This document shows positions 17,044 through 27,323 of a DNA stretch of 64,000 nt, one piece after another. This DNA comes from Planctomycetota bacterium (GTDB lineage Bacteria; Planctomycetota; Planctomycetia; Pirellulales; Pirellulaceae). The stretch's first letter is position 1; each line of letters begins with the position of its first letter. The notes beneath the pieces are model-generated. The model saw nothing but the letters and a program-made list of their open reading frames with translations. It did no database searches and was not told the origin of the DNA. The stretch is taken from contig JAPLNM010000029.1 in assembly GCA_026692845.1 (NCBI GenBank), forward strand, positions 1 to 64,000, read 5' to 3'. The position numbers were made by a program, and so were the translations under genes.

Positions 17044-18273
17044 ATGAAGAAGCGATTTTTATGTGCACTCTTGGCGGGGATCTCGTTTCCTGCGGTGTCA
17101 TTTTCTGCCGATGCGGTAAAGCTTGGGGATCCGAGTCTAACTTCAGGTGTACCTGGAACAGGTGCCTTGAACGCCAGCGATGTCCGAAAGTATCTGGACA
17201 ATCCAGCCAACCATTCGATTTTGAGCGTTGAGTTGCCCGATGGGCTTGCGGCCGGCAAAGAGGCGATTTACATCCCCGAAAACAATCCATTGACCCGTGC
17301 GAAAGTGGAGCTTGGACGTCAACTCTACTTCGACAGGCGGTTGTCGAAGGACGCGACGGTCAGTTGTGCGGATTGTCATAGTCCATCGGCTGGTTACGGA
17401 GCGCACACGCAGTTCGGGGTGGGGGTCAAGGGCCAGACCGGTGGTCGCAATTCACCGACGTCGTTCAATCGAATATTGAGTAAGACTCAGTTTTGGGATG
17501 GGCGTGCTGCGGACTTAGAGGCCCAAGCCGTCGGTCCGATTGCCAATCCGATCGAGATGGGCAATACCCATCAAGGGGTGGTATCGTTTTTGACGGCAAA
17601 CGAAGTCTATCGGATCGAGTTCGAGAAGGTTTTCGCAGCCGCGCCGAACATCGATAATGTCGGCAAGGCGATAGCGGCTTTTGAGCGGACGATCGTCACG
17701 GGCACAAGTCCCTACGATGCTTATGAACCGCTCCGGAAATTTCAGGAAGCGTTCGAAGAGCAACTCGGGGATCTCGAGGACTTCAAGCAAGAGGACCCCT
17801 CGAACTTTGCGAAGTATCAGGGGCTCAAGTCCAAGAGCGACGCGACACCGATCAGCGAATCGGCCAAGCGGGGTAGGGACCTGTTTTTCAGCACCAAGTC
17901 CAATTGTTCGGCATGTCATGTCGGTGCGAATTTCACCGACGAGCTCTACCACAACCTAGGAGTTGGAATGGCCTCCGACAAACCGGATCTTGGTCGATAC
18001 GACCAGACCAAGCTTGACAAAGACAAGGGAGCGTTCAAGACGCCGACGTTAAGGAACATCGAGCTCAATGCGCCGTATATGCACGATGGCAGTCAAAAGA
18101 CGCTCGAAGAGGTTGTCGAGTGGTATGCCAAGGGTGGGCATCCGAACCCTACATTGAGCGACAAGATTAAGAAGCTTGAACTCTCCGAGCAGGACAAGAC
18201 CGATTTGGTCGAGTTCATGAAGGCCTTGACCGGGCCATTGCCGGTAGTCAACGAAGGTCGCTTGCCCCAGTAG
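17044..18273 (+). CDS. Di-haem cytochrome c peroxidase family protein
   Basis: This 409-residue exported protein has an N-terminal leader (MKKRFLCALLAGISFPAVSFSADA) and two c-type haem sites, C108-A-D-C-H and C288-S-A-C-H. Between them lie the family segments GRQLYFDRRLSKD, GGRNSPTSFNR and FWDGRAADLEAQA. It should act in the periplasm, reducing hydrogen peroxide with electrons from a small cytochrome, though MauG-like oxidation is possible. A long acidic insertion (QEAFEEQLGDLEDFKQEDPSN, about residues 234-254) is unusual compared with the standard enzyme. It stands alone between a possible operator and a bidirectional terminator. Confidence 0.88.
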   Translation: MKKRFLCALLAGISFPAVSFSADAVKLGDPSLTSGVPGTGALNASDVRKYLDNPANHSILSVELPDGLAAGKEAIYIPENNPLTRAKVELGRQLYFDRRLSKDATVSCADCHSPSAGYGAHTQFGVGVKGQTGGRNSPTSFNRILSKTQFWDGRAADLEAQAVGPIANPIEMGNTHQGVVSFLTANEVYRIEFEKVFAAAPNIDNVGKAIAAFERTIVTGTSPYDAYEPLRKFQEAFEEQLGDLEDFKQEDPSNFAKYQGLKSKSDATPISESAKRGRDLFFSTKSNCSACHVGANFTDELYHNLGVGMASDKPDLGRYDQTKLDKDKGAFKTPTLRNIELNAPYMHDGSQKTLEEVVEWYAKGGHPNPTLSDKIKKLELSEQDKTDLVEFMKALTGPLPVVNEGRLPQ

Positions 18274-18350
18274 CTCGATCTAAACGCGTTGAATTGCCTT
18301 TTGGGTTGACAGAAGGATAGTCATCGAGCGGTCGACGCGAATGGCGTTAA

Positions 18351-18387
18351 ATAAAAAAAATCGGCTCGCTTTCGCGAGCCGATTTTC
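18351..18387. terminator. Bidirectional terminator between convergent genes
   Basis: TCGGCTCGC-TTTC-GCGAGCCGA (18361-18382) is a perfect 9-bp stem with a 4-nt loop. Eight A precede it and TTTTCATTT partly follows it, so it can serve both the peroxidase and the Cys-repeat gene that ends at 18426. Confidence 0.9.
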
Positions 18388-18425
18388 ATTTCGCTGTATC
18401 TTAACCCTAGCAATCCGATTCGTGA

Positions 18426-19385
18426 TTAACGAACGCGGGTGCTGCTAGCTTGAATGATACCGCGATTGGTGTTCAGGTAAGCGTGTGGGTCGACTACTGG
18501 AGCCGGTGCGAGCGAAGGAGCGGCAGCAGGAACGCTTCCGCAGGAGCTGCAACCCGAATCACAACCAGCAGCAGCGTCACAGCTTGACTTGCTCTTGAAA
18601 ATCTTTCCGAGCAGACCGCAAGAACGCTTCTTGGATCCGATTCCCCCATCGCAACCAGCAGCAGCACCGCTGCAAGGATCGCATGCAGCGATTTCAGCGC
18701 CGCAGGAAGGACCGTTACCGAGAAGACCGTTGCCACATCCGCCGGCGATTTCGGCGCCGCAGGAAGGTCCGGATCCGCAACCGCCAGCAACTTCAGCGCC
18801 ACAGCTAGGAGCAGCAGTTTCGCAACCGCAGCTAGGAGCCGATTTTGCAGCGTGCTTAGCAGCCAAGCGAGCATGCATGTTTGCAGCAGCGCTGTGGATG
18901 CGGGCCATCTTTTCTACGTGGGCTGCGTGCAGCTTGCACTTGAGGCCTTTGAGACCATCCAAAACTGGAGTGCGGCAAACGTTTGCTGGTCCGCAAGCAG
19001 CAGCTTCGACGCCGCAGCTTGGTCCAACGATACCGCCATTGTTACCGGCACAAGGATCACAAGCTCCGGCGATTTCGGTGCCGCAGCTAGGAGCACGCTT
19101 GTTGCCAAGAAGACCGCAACCGGCCTTACCAGCACCAATGCCTGCAGCTGCACCTGCACAAGGATCGCAAGCTGGAGCAGCGATTTCAGTACCGCAGCTT
19201 GGGCCACGACCGCCGCCGGCCATTTCGGCTCCGCAGCTAGGATCAACAACCGAGGTGTCACAGCAAGAGCTCTTGGCTCCAACGCCGTTTCCACCCAAAA
19301 GACGGTGAATCAGGTCACCACCGAAGCTTTGTCCGCTAAGGCATGCTCCCAAAACGACCGAACCAACAAAAATGTTCCACTTCAT
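18426..19385 (-). CDS. Secreted cysteine-rich repeat protein
   Basis: This 319-residue protein starts at the Met at 19385 with a leader (MKWNIFVGSVVLGACLSGQSFGG). The mature protein is dominated by imperfect repeats of the form PSCGAEIA(G/A), PSCGTEIA, ACDPCAG and PSCGVEAA, more than a dozen in all, giving very high Cys, Gly and Ala. A helical segment in the middle (LHAAHVEKMARIHSAAANM) separates two repeat blocks, and a small Pro/Ala tail ends the protein. No named family was recognised. Many cysteines suggest disulfide-linked or metal-bound material; a cell-wall or matrix role is inference. The open frame reaches 19706, but the longer leader lacks a signal peptide. Confidence 0.75.
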   Translation of the reverse strand: MKWNIFVGSVVLGACLSGQSFGGDLIHRLLGGNGVGAKSSCCDTSVVDPSCGAEMAGGGRGPSCGTEIAAPACDPCAGAAAGIGAGKAGCGLLGNKRAPSCGTEIAGACDPCAGNNGGIVGPSCGVEAAACGPANVCRTPVLDGLKGLKCKLHAAHVEKMARIHSAAANMHARLAAKHAAKSAPSCGCETAAPSCGAEVAGGCGSGPSCGAEIAGGCGNGLLGNGPSCGAEIAACDPCSGAAAGCDGGIGSKKRSCGLLGKIFKSKSSCDAAAGCDSGCSSCGSVPAAAPSLAPAPVVDPHAYLNTNRGIIQASSTRVR

Positions 19386-19955
19386 CGAGACAAACTCCCT
19401 ATGTACATTTGGGTCACTGACTACCACCAACATTCGAAAGCATGACGGAGTTGAGACCGGTTTCGGCGTACGAAGTCGTCGCCGAAACCGCCCTCTACTG
19501 GCGCGGCTCCAAGACCACCGCTTGCGCGATTGTCTGTATGACTTCGTAGGCCCCATTTCCTTCAGCTCGATCCATCCGTACTTGGATCTTTGCCGACCAT
19601 GCGTTTCAAAATGCTCCAATCCAAAATGAGGATCGGAATCGGGGAAGTTGCCGGCCGAGCCATCCATAGACTCGATCAGTTCTGGGCTACCGGCAATATC
19701 GAACACCTTCTTACCAGGCTACGGATTGAAGTCTGGTAAGATGGGTCGACAAGGAAACTATCGGCCAAGGGATGAAAATAGCTTGAACCCCCTACCGCAT
19801 TTTCCAGAAAATGAGGGCAGGTAAGAAGTTACGTAAACTCTACCGCGCAGCGAAAGTGTTCCAAATGATTCGATAAAGACGAGGGATAAACCGCCCAGGT
19901 TATCAAACAGGATGGAGTTTTTTACCGATGCGGTACAATCGTCAAAGTCGTTAGA
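19386..19955. other. Intergenic region between divergent genes
   Basis: This 570-bp stretch should hold the promoters of the Cys-repeat gene (minus) and the glycosyltransferase gene (plus). The clear feature is the hairpin at 19458-19490. No credible gene was found in it. Confidence 0.45.
19458..19490 (-). promoter_or_regulatory. Hairpin in the leader of the Cys-repeat gene
   Basis: CGGTTTCGGCG pairs perfectly with CGCCGAAACCG around an 11-nt loop. It lies 73 bp upstream of the gene start on the minus strand, so it may be a leader hairpin or an operator. There is no T tract, so it is not a simple terminator. Confidence 0.45.
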
Positions 19956-21329
19956 ATGAAAGGCTCGGACGGACCCACACCCAAACAGAAAGACTCGATG
20001 AGAATTACTTACTTGACCGCAGGCGCTGCCGGGATGTTCTGCGGTTCGTGCATGAACGACAACGCCGTTGCAAAGGAATTGATCAAGGCCGGGCATGACT
20101 GCGTTCTGATGCCCGTGTACACCCCGATCCGCACCGACGTCGAGGACATGAGCGTCGAGCGAGTCTTTCTCGGAGGCGTCAATGTTTACCTAGCCCAAAA
20201 GATCCCCCTAGCTCGCTACTTGCCGCGTTGGGCACTTGGCTGGCTCGATCATCCTTGGGTGATCAAGTCATTGACATCCAAAGCAGGCAATACAAGCCCA
20301 GCGCTGCTAGGCGAACTGGCAATCAGTATGCTCGATGGACTCGAAGGGTATCAGAGGAAGGAGTTCGAAGACCTCCTGAATTTCCTCCAGACGGATATTC
20401 GCCCCGAGACGGTCCTTTTGACGAACTTGCTCATCGGCGGTGTGATCCCACAAATGGCCACGAATGCCAATGTTTGGGTCATGCTCCAGGGGGACGATAT
20501 CTTCTTAGATTCCCTGGGGCCATCCCATCGAGCCCAAGCCATCGATCGGATGAGGCGTCTGGTCGGACCGGTCAAGGGCTTCATCTGCCACTGCCAAGCC
20601 TATGCCAAGAGCATGCAAGCGCTGCTCGAAATCCCCGAATCGAAACTGCACGTCGTGCCGTTGGGTGTTGCGACCGAGGATTTCATCGCCAGGGCCCCGA
20701 GCCAGTCGGAGCCTCGCAAAGACAATCAGACAATCCAACTCGGGTACCTTGCACGCATGGCCCCTGAGAAAGGACTTCATCTTCTTGTCGATGCCTTTAT
20801 CGAACTTCGGCGCAACGGGAATTGCAGCGATGTTCGGCTCTCGCTGGCAGGCTGGATGGGTCCACAACATGCGAGTTATTGGAAAGAACAACAAACCAAA
20901 CTCCAACGCGCAGGCCTCGACGGCCAATGGAGCTATGCTGGGACGGTCAACCGAACTGAAAAAGTCGCGTTCCTCAACAGTCTCGATCTGTTTTGCGTCC
21001 CGACAACCTATGCCGATCCCAAAGGGATATTCTTGCTAGAAGCAATCGCTTCGGGACTCCCGTATGTCATGCCCGATCACGGCGCGTTCCCGGAACTCCA
21101 TCGACGGATCGAAAAGGCCAATCCTGGAGCATCGCTAGGGAACTTGTACCCCCACGACTCGTCCGACGCACTTCGCTCGGCTCTTGAGTCGGCCATTAAG
21201 CGATCCCCGAAACGAGAGCCCGCAAATCCCTTGGTGCTGAGCGAATTAGATATCTCAACCCATGCCAAGCGGCTTGTTGCCACTTTGCAGGGGAAATCCA
21301 TTTCGATTGACCCGAATCGCCAAGCCTAA
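19956..21329 (+). CDS. Glycosyltransferase family 4 protein
   Basis: This cytoplasmic protein of about 457 residues has the two-Rossmann layout of GT-B enzymes. The N-terminal half begins MRITYLTAGAAGMFCGSCMNDNAVAKEL, with the Gly loop and sugar-acceptor region. The C-terminal half has the donor-binding signatures KLHVVPLGV, IQLGYLARMAPEKGLHLLVDAF and KGIFLLEAIASGLPYV (the E-x7-E like motif). It probably transfers a sugar from a nucleotide donor to a lipid or glycan; substrate unknown. The Met at 19998 (MRITYL) is a good alternative start, as the first 14 residues are not family-like. The gene stands alone before guaA. Confidence 0.82.
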   Translation: MKGSDGPTPKQKDSMRITYLTAGAAGMFCGSCMNDNAVAKELIKAGHDCVLMPVYTPIRTDVEDMSVERVFLGGVNVYLAQKIPLARYLPRWALGWLDHPWVIKSLTSKAGNTSPALLGELAISMLDGLEGYQRKEFEDLLNFLQTDIRPETVLLTNLLIGGVIPQMATNANVWVMLQGDDIFLDSLGPSHRAQAIDRMRRLVGPVKGFICHCQAYAKSMQALLEIPESKLHVVPLGVATEDFIARAPSQSEPRKDNQTIQLGYLARMAPEKGLHLLVDAFIELRRNGNCSDVRLSLAGWMGPQHASYWKEQQTKLQRAGLDGQWSYAGTVNRTEKVAFLNSLDLFCVPTTYADPKGIFLLEAIASGLPYVMPDHGAFPELHRRIEKANPGASLGNLYPHDSSDALRSALESAIKRSPKREPANPLVLSELDISTHAKRLVATLQGKSISIDPNRQA

Positions 21330-21408
21330 GCTCGGATTCATGTAGGCGATCGGACGCAACTCGCTATAATTCTGCGTTTTCCAGCCGGCCAACCAACCTT
21401 TGCTTTGT

Positions 21409-23013
21409 ATGAACAGCTCGCAGTCCCACGACGCCAAACGCCCCGAGCCAATTGGCCATAGTGCCGACGCTTTGCAAAACGAACGCGTGCTGGTCTTGGA
21501 CTTTGGTTCCCAATTCGCACAGCTCATTGCAAGGCGAGTCAGGGATCAGAATGTCTACTGCGAGATCGTACGTCACGACATTTCGGCTCAGACGGTACTG
21601 GCCCGCAAACCCTCAGCGATTATTTTTTCCGGAGGGCCCTCGAGTGTCTACGACCAAGGAGCACCGGTTTGCGATCGGCGCATCTTCGATCTGGGTATTC
21701 CCCTGTTGGGAATTTGTTATGGCATGCAACTGACAGCCCATAGTCTTGGCGGTGCGGTTCAGCCATGCCCGGCCCGAGAGTACGGCCGCGCCGGCTTATC
21801 GATCAGCAACATGGAAAAGCTCTTCGCAGGGTTCCCATCGCAGATCGACGTTTGGATGAGCCATGGCGACCAGGTCCAGAGGCTTCCCGAAGGCTTTGAG
21901 AGCATTGCCAGCACAACGACCTGCCCGTATGCGGCCATCAAGCACCAAACCAAACCGATTTATGGTATCCAGTTCCATCCCGAGGTCTCGCACACGGCCC
22001 TAGGCGGCACCTTGATTCACAACTTCTTGTACAACGTCGCGGGTTGCCAAGGCCGTTGGCATTTGTCGAACTTTGCCGAACAAACCATTTCGCAGCTTCG
22101 TGAGAAGATCGGTTCCGAGCGCGTCATCTGTGGGTTATCTGGTGGCGTGGACTCCTCGGTTACGGCCGCCTTGCTCTACAAAGCGATCGGACCGCAGTTG
22201 ACCTGCATTCTGATCGATAACGGCTTGCTGCGCAAAGACGAGCAAGCGGCCGTCATCAGAGAGTTCACCGATCACTTCCGAGCCGATCTTCGAGTGGTCG
22301 ATGCCAGCGAGCGGTTCTTGAGTGCTTTGTCAGGAATTCGCGACCCACAAGAAAAACGCCTTCGGATCGGGCATGCCTTTATCGATTGCTTCAAGGAGGA
22401 AGCCCACAAGATCAACGGAGCGCGGTATCTGGCGCAAGGGACTTTGTATCCGGATGTGATCGAAAGCGGGGCGGCACCCGACGGTCCTGCAGCGACGATC
22501 AAGCTTCACCATAACGTCGGGGGACTGCCCGAACAACTCGGATTCGATCTGGTCGAACCGCTTCGCGATTTGTTCAAAGACGAAGTTCGCAAACTCGGGA
22601 TCGAACTTGGACTGCCTGAACATCTTGTTTGGAGGCATCCGTTTCCTGGTCCAGGCTTAGCCGTTCGATGCCTCGGTGAGGTCACCGAAGCGAAGCTCGA
22701 TGTGCTCCGGGAAGCCGACGAGATACTCATCGCTGAGATCAAGAACGCCAATTTGTACCGCGAGACCTCCCAAGCCTTCGTCGTGCTACTTGAATCCCAA
22801 AGCGTCGGGGTGATGGGAGATTCACGCACGTACGAGAACGCGGTGGCTGTGCGTTGTGTCAACACCGACGATTTCATGACCGCCGACTGGAGTCGGTTGC
22901 CTTACGATCTGCTCGCACGCGTATCGACGCGGATCATCAATGAGGTCCGAGGCGTCAATCGCGTTTGCTACGACATCAGCTCCAAACCCCCCGCAACCAT
23001 CGAATGGGAATAG
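21409..23013 (+). CDS. guaA: GMP synthase (glutamine-hydrolysing)
   Basis: GuaA converts XMP to GMP with ATP and glutamine. The 534-residue protein has the class I glutamine amidotransferase domain at residues 25-210 (nucleophile C103 in GICYGMQ, H190 and E192 in FHPEVSHT), the ATP-pyrophosphatase domain with SGGVDSSV at 244-251, and the C-terminal dimerisation domain ending in KPPATIEWE, a near-universal end. The chosen ATG at 21409 follows a TTG at 21400. ettA starts 16 bp after the stop, so the two are likely one unit. Start, length and all active-site residues fit; confidence is high. Confidence 0.96.
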   Translation: MNSSQSHDAKRPEPIGHSADALQNERVLVLDFGSQFAQLIARRVRDQNVYCEIVRHDISAQTVLARKPSAIIFSGGPSSVYDQGAPVCDRRIFDLGIPLLGICYGMQLTAHSLGGAVQPCPAREYGRAGLSISNMEKLFAGFPSQIDVWMSHGDQVQRLPEGFESIASTTTCPYAAIKHQTKPIYGIQFHPEVSHTALGGTLIHNFLYNVAGCQGRWHLSNFAEQTISQLREKIGSERVICGLSGGVDSSVTAALLYKAIGPQLTCILIDNGLLRKDEQAAVIREFTDHFRADLRVVDASERFLSALSGIRDPQEKRLRIGHAFIDCFKEEAHKINGARYLAQGTLYPDVIESGAAPDGPAATIKLHHNVGGLPEQLGFDLVEPLRDLFKDEVRKLGIELGLPEHLVWRHPFPGPGLAVRCLGEVTEAKLDVLREADEILIAEIKNANLYRETSQAFVVLLESQSVGVMGDSRTYENAVAVRCVNTDDFMTADWSRLPYDLLARVSTRIINEVRGVNRVCYDISSKPPATIEWE

Positions 23014-23029
23014 CCATCCACGGACTTTT

Positions 23030-24703
23030 ATGAACCGTCAATACATCTTTCAAATCGAAAAACTCACCAAACGCCACGGACAAAAAGAGGTCCTCAAGGA
23101 CATTTGGTTGTCGTTTTATCCTGGGGCCAAGATCGGTGTGCTTGGCTCCAACGGCGCCGGGAAAAGTACCTTGCTGCGAATCATGGCAGGCATCGACAAG
23201 AATTTTGACGGCACGGCCCGACTTTCCAACGGCTTTACCGCAGGGTACTTGTCCCAAGAACCTCAGCTCGACGCTGAAAAAAACGTCCAGGAGAATGTCG
23301 AACAAGCCGTTGCGCCGAAGCGGAAGATCCTCGATCGATTCAATGAAATCTCCGGTCTGCTCGGTGAGGTGACCGACGACAAAGAGATGCAAAAGCTCTG
23401 CGATGAAATGGCCAAGCTCCAGGACATAATCGACGCGCAGAATCTCTGGGAACTCGATCGTCAGGTCGAAATGTCCATGGATGTGATGAATCTGCCACCG
23501 GGCGATGCGGACGTAACGAAACTCTCCGGCGGCGAACGTCGCCGTATTGCACTCTGCAAGCTGCTGCTTGAACAACCCGATCTGTTATTGCTCGATGAGC
23601 CGACGAACCACTTGGATGCCGAGGCCGTCCATTGGCTTGAACAGCATTTGGCCCAATATCCTGGGACTGTCGTTGCCGTGACGCACGACCGATACTTCTT
23701 GGACAACGTCGCCCAATGGATCCTCGAACTCGATCGCGGATCGGGTTTTCCCTTCGAAGGCAACTACACATCGTGGTTGGAGCAAAAGCAAAAGCGACTT
23801 CAGATCGAACAAAAATCGTCCGTCGCACGACAGAAAACCCTCGATCGAGAGCTCGAATGGATCCGATTGTCCCCACGAGCTCGGCAAGCCAAGAACAAGG
23901 CCCGCATCAGCGCCTACGAACAACTTGCTGCCCAGCAATTCGAAGAGCGACCGGACGAACTGGAAATCCAAATTCCACCCGGAAAACACCTTGGCGAAGT
24001 CGTCGTCGAGGCCAGCGGGGTCTCGAAGGCCTTCGCCGATCGGATGCTCTTTGACAACCTCGAATTCCGCTTGCCCCCAGGGGGGATCGTTGGGGTGATC
24101 GGCCCAAACGGAGCAGGTAAAACCACATTGTTTCGAATGATGATCGGCCAGGAAACGCCCGACAGCGGAACGATCCGTGTGGGTGATACGGTGGAACTTG
24201 GGTACGTCGACCAGTCCCGCGACTCGTTGACCGCGACGAACACGCTTTTCCAAGAGATCTCCGGCGGGGTCGATTGGCTCGATATGGGGGGCAAAAGGCT
24301 CAACTCACGCGCCTACGTATCGAAATTCAACTTCAAAGGTACCGACCAAGAAAAGAAGGTCGGGGACCTATCGGGCGGGGAACGCAACCGTGTCCACCTG
24401 GCAAAACTCTTGCGCCGGGGTTGCAATGTGCTGCTGCTTGACGAACCGACCAACGACCTGGACGTCGACACTCTGCGGGCCTTGGAAGAAGCCATTTTGA
24501 ATTTCGTAGGCTGCGTCGTGGTCATCACGCACGATCGGTGGTTTTTGGATAGGATCGCCACGCATATTTTGGCCTTTGAAGGCGACGGCTATGTCCACTG
24601 GTGCGAAGGAAATTTCCAAACCTACGAGGATCAGCGCAAGCAGCGGCTCGGCATCGCAAGCGACGAGCCTCGGCGGTTTCGGTACAGAAAACTTACGAAT
24701 TAA
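23030..24703 (+). CDS. ettA: ABC-F ATPase, energy-dependent translational throttle
   Basis: The ABC-F protein of 557 residues has two ATPase domains in one chain and no membrane segment. Walker A motifs are GSNGAGKST (39-47) and GPNGAGKTT; each domain also has an LSGGE(R) signature and a DEPTNHLD or DEPTNDLD Walker B. A charged linker lies between the domains ([16 protein letters not shown]). Length and signatures match EttA, which binds the ribosomal E site and gates the first peptide bond according to ATP level. The ATG at 23030 is 16 bp after guaA; a start at 22940 would overlap it. Assignment to EttA rather than another ABC-F is by length and motif likeness. Confidence 0.9.
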   Translation: MNRQYIFQIEKLTKRHGQKEVLKDIWLSFYPGAKIGVLGSNGAGKSTLLRIMAGIDKNFDGTARLSNGFTAGYLSQEPQLDAEKNVQENVEQAVAPKRKILDRFNEISGLLGEVTDDKEMQKLCDEMAKLQDIIDAQNLWELDRQVEMSMDVMNLPPGDADVTKLSGGERRRIALCKLLLEQPDLLLLDEPTNHLDAEAVHWLEQHLAQYPGTVVAVTHDRYFLDNVAQWILELDRGSGFPFEGNYTSWLEQKQKRLQIEQKSSVARQKTLDRELEWIRLSPRARQAKNKARISAYEQLAAQQFEERPDELEIQIPPGKHLGEVVVEASGVSKAFADRMLFDNLEFRLPPGGIVGVIGPNGAGKTTLFRMMIGQETPDSGTIRVGDTVELGYVDQSRDSLTATNTLFQEISGGVDWLDMGGKRLNSRAYVSKFNFKGTDQEKKVGDLSGGERNRVHLAKLLRRGCNVLLLDEPTNDLDVDTLRALEEAILNFVGCVVVITHDRWFLDRIATHILAFEGDGYVHWCEGNFQTYEDQRKQRLGIASDEPRRFRYRKLTN

Positions 24704-24824
24704 ACCCTGTATCAAATCCCGTATTAATCCCCGTTGAAACCCAGGCCACTTTGGTATACTTCACCATAGCAATTCAGCTAAAAATCCTCTTCGTTTCCTT
24801 GTCCTTTTGAAAGGCGCAACGCTC

Positions 24825-25556
24825 ATGAATCCATTCGATATTCTTACGGAAATCCTCAACGCTGGTGCCGGCGCGCAGCAGCAACCTCAAGGTGGCGGCC
24901 AACGTCGCCCGGGTCCCTCAGGTGTCGATATTTTGAAGGACATTCTCGGGGGCGGTCCAGCCGCTGGGCGCGATAACTCGACCTCTGGCGGTGTGCAATT
25001 CCCTGGCGTTCTGAAAGAAGGAAGAGGTGGCAGCAGCAAGGCACCATCGGCTTCCGAATTGGAAGACATGCTCGGTGTAGGAAACAAGTCGGCCCCGGCT
25101 CCCACCCAGCAGCGCCAACAAGCTCCTGCAGGGAACTCTGGCGGTGCGGGCGACATCTTTGGACAACCGCAGCCTAAGCAATCTGCTCCCCAGCTATCCC
25201 AAGCCGAACAAGAACAAATGGTCTTCTTGATCCGCGCGATGATCTACGCTGGAAAGGCCGATGGCAGGATCGATGCCAAGGAGCAGCAAGCGATCCTCGA
25301 ACGCATCGGCAATACCAACGAATCGACCGTCCAATTCCTTCGCCATGAATTCTCCAACGCCACGAGCGTTCGCGATTTTGCTTGGTCGGTTCCCCTGGGA
25401 ATGGAAGCAGCCGTGTACGCATCTTCGCTTTCGACCATCGATGTCGACACCAAGGAAGAGATCGAGTACCTTCGCGAACTGGCCCATGGACTTCGACTGC
25501 AACCAAAACTTTGCAATCAGATCCATCAGCAGTACGGGGTCAAGCCGATTTTCTAG
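24825..25556 (+). CDS. TerB/DUF533-like protein with disordered N-terminal half
   Basis: This 243-residue protein starts at the Met at 24825. The first 120 residues are Gly/Gln/Pro-rich with repeated DIL(K)DIL(G)G and PSASELEDMLG pieces, probably disordered. Residues 130-243 are an all-helical TerB-like domain: EQEQMVFLIRAMIYAGKADGRIDAKEQQAILERIG, the characteristic ADGxID acidic turn, and VYASSLSTIDVDTKEEIEYLRELA. Relatives (DUF533, YebE) sit at membranes or in tellurite resistance contexts and may bind metal through the acidic turn; function here is unknown. It lies between ettA and glnS in the same direction. Confidence 0.75.
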   Translation: MNPFDILTEILNAGAGAQQQPQGGGQRRPGPSGVDILKDILGGGPAAGRDNSTSGGVQFPGVLKEGRGGSSKAPSASELEDMLGVGNKSAPAPTQQRQQAPAGNSGGAGDIFGQPQPKQSAPQLSQAEQEQMVFLIRAMIYAGKADGRIDAKEQQAILERIGNTNESTVQFLRHEFSNATSVRDFAWSVPLGMEAAVYASSLSTIDVDTKEEIEYLRELAHGLRLQPKLCNQIHQQYGVKPIF

Positions 25557-25598
25557 TAGTCAAACAAGTACCTCTGTCTTATACCCAAGTCAAGCATC

Positions 25599-27302
25599 GT
25601 GTCGCATCCAGCGGAAAACCCAGATTCTCACCACCATAAGAACTTCATCGAAACCGAAGTCGAAAAAGACTTTGCGGCCAAGGAGTCCTTGCAGGGTAAG
25701 AAAATTCAAACCCGTTTTCCGCCGGAACCCAACGGCTATCTGCACATCGGACATGCCAAAAGCATCTGCTTGAATTTTGGGCTCGCTCGAACTTACGGTG
25801 GCCAATGCAACCTGCGGTTTGACGATACGAATCCAAGCAAAGAGAGCCAGGAGTACGTCGATTCGATCCAGCGCGACGTGCGTTGGCTGGGCTTTGATTG
25901 GGACAACCTCTTGTACGCCTCGGACTACTTCCAACAGCTCTACACTTGGGCTACGCAGTTGATTCGCGAAGGCCACGCCTACGTGTGCGACCTAAACGCC
26001 GATCAAATGCGAGAGTACCGAGGCACACTGACCGAACCGGGCAAAAATAGCCCTTTTCGGGATCGCTCCGTCGAAGAAAACTTGGATCTGTTCGTCCGCA
26101 TGAAAAACGGCGAGTTTGCAGAGGGCACCCGGACCCTTCGAGCAAAAATCGACATGGAAGCCGCCAACTTCAACATGCGAGATCCGGTCCTCTACCGGAT
26201 CATGTTCTCCCACCACCATCGGACCGGCAACGACTGGTGCATCTATCCAATGTACGATTGGGCTCACGGTCAGTCCGATTCGATCGAAGGCATCACGCAT
26301 TCGATCTGCACACTGGAGTTCGAAAACCATCGTCCGCTGTACGATTGGTTTTGCAATACGCTGCGAATTTTTCATCCGCGACAGATGGAATTCGCACGGC
26401 TGAACTTGTCCTATACCGTGATGAGCAAGCGTAAATTGCTCCAACTCGTCACCGAGAAGCATGTCGATGGTTGGGACGATCCTCGCATGCCCACCATCAG
26501 CGGATACAGACGTCGAGGGTACACTCCCGAGTCGCTCCGCAATTTCTGCGAAACCATCGGCGTGGCCCGCTTCAACGGTGTCATCGACGTACTGGTCCTG
26601 GAAAATGCCATCCGAGAACATCTCAATAAAACCACCTCGAGATTCATGGCAATCCTCGATCCGATCAAAATCACACTGACGAACTACCCAGAAGCTCAGG
26701 TCGAAGAACTCGATGCGGTAAACAACCCTGAAGACCCAGCGGCGGGAACTCGAAAAATACCATTTTCAAAAACACTCTTCATCGAACGAGAGGATTTTAT
26801 GGAAACCCCACCCTCGAAGTTCTTTCGGCTCAAACCCGGTGGAGAAGTGCGTCTAAGATACGCCTACATCATCAAATGCGAAGAGGTCGTCAAGGATTCT
26901 TCCGGTAACATCGTCGAGCTCAAGTGCACGTACGACCCACAGACCAAGAGCGGCTCTGGACCTGCTGCCGAACGCAAAGTCAAAGGAACCATCCACTGGG
27001 TCAGCGCCTCGACAGGCCACAACGCCGAAGTCCGACTCTACGATCGATTGTTCCTCTCGGAATCCCCTGAGAATGCCCCCGAAGGGAAAACCTTCCTCGA
27101 TAACATCAATCCCCACAGCAAGACCATTCGGCATGCAGTGATCGAACCGGCATTGGCCCAAATCCAACCCGGGACCCGCGTTCAGTTCGAACGCAACGGA
27201 TACTACTGCGCCGATGAGGTCGACTCGCAACCCGGTGCCCCTGTTTTCAATCGCGTCGTGACCCTCAAAGACACCTGGGCAAAGATCTCTTCGAAGGAAT
27301 AG
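25599..27302 (+). CDS. glnS: Glutaminyl-tRNA synthetase
   Basis: GlnS charges tRNA-Gln directly. The 567-residue protein starts at a GTG at 25599. It has the class I HIGH motif at residues 49-52 ([11 protein letters not shown]), LRFDDTNP, and the KMSKS equivalent VMSKRKL at 274-280. The middle segments [24 protein letters not shown] and [15 protein letters not shown] are GlnRS signatures, which distinguishes it from GluRS. The C-terminal beta-barrel anticodon domain runs from about residue 350 to the end. The following gene is convergent with 21 bp between. This enzyme means Gln-tRNA does not have to come from the GatCAB route. Confidence 0.96.
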   Translation: MSHPAENPDSHHHKNFIETEVEKDFAAKESLQGKKIQTRFPPEPNGYLHIGHAKSICLNFGLARTYGGQCNLRFDDTNPSKESQEYVDSIQRDVRWLGFDWDNLLYASDYFQQLYTWATQLIREGHAYVCDLNADQMREYRGTLTEPGKNSPFRDRSVEENLDLFVRMKNGEFAEGTRTLRAKIDMEAANFNMRDPVLYRIMFSHHHRTGNDWCIYPMYDWAHGQSDSIEGITHSICTLEFENHRPLYDWFCNTLRIFHPRQMEFARLNLSYTVMSKRKLLQLVTEKHVDGWDDPRMPTISGYRRRGYTPESLRNFCETIGVARFNGVIDVLVLENAIREHLNKTTSRFMAILDPIKITLTNYPEAQVEELDAVNNPEDPAAGTRKIPFSKTLFIEREDFMETPPSKFFRLKPGGEVRLRYAYIIKCEEVVKDSSGNIVELKCTYDPQTKSGSGPAAERKVKGTIHWVSASTGHNAEVRLYDRLFLSESPENAPEGKTFLDNINPHSKTIRHAVIEPALAQIQPGTRVQFERNGYYCADEVDSQPGAPVFNRVVTLKDTWAKISSKE

Positions 27303-27323
27303 AAGCTCAGGGGCTTGATAGCT

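Noticed and set aside
19386-19706. Longer start for the Cys-repeat protein
   Set aside because: The added 107 residues have no signal peptide or repeats; a proper leader starts at 19385.
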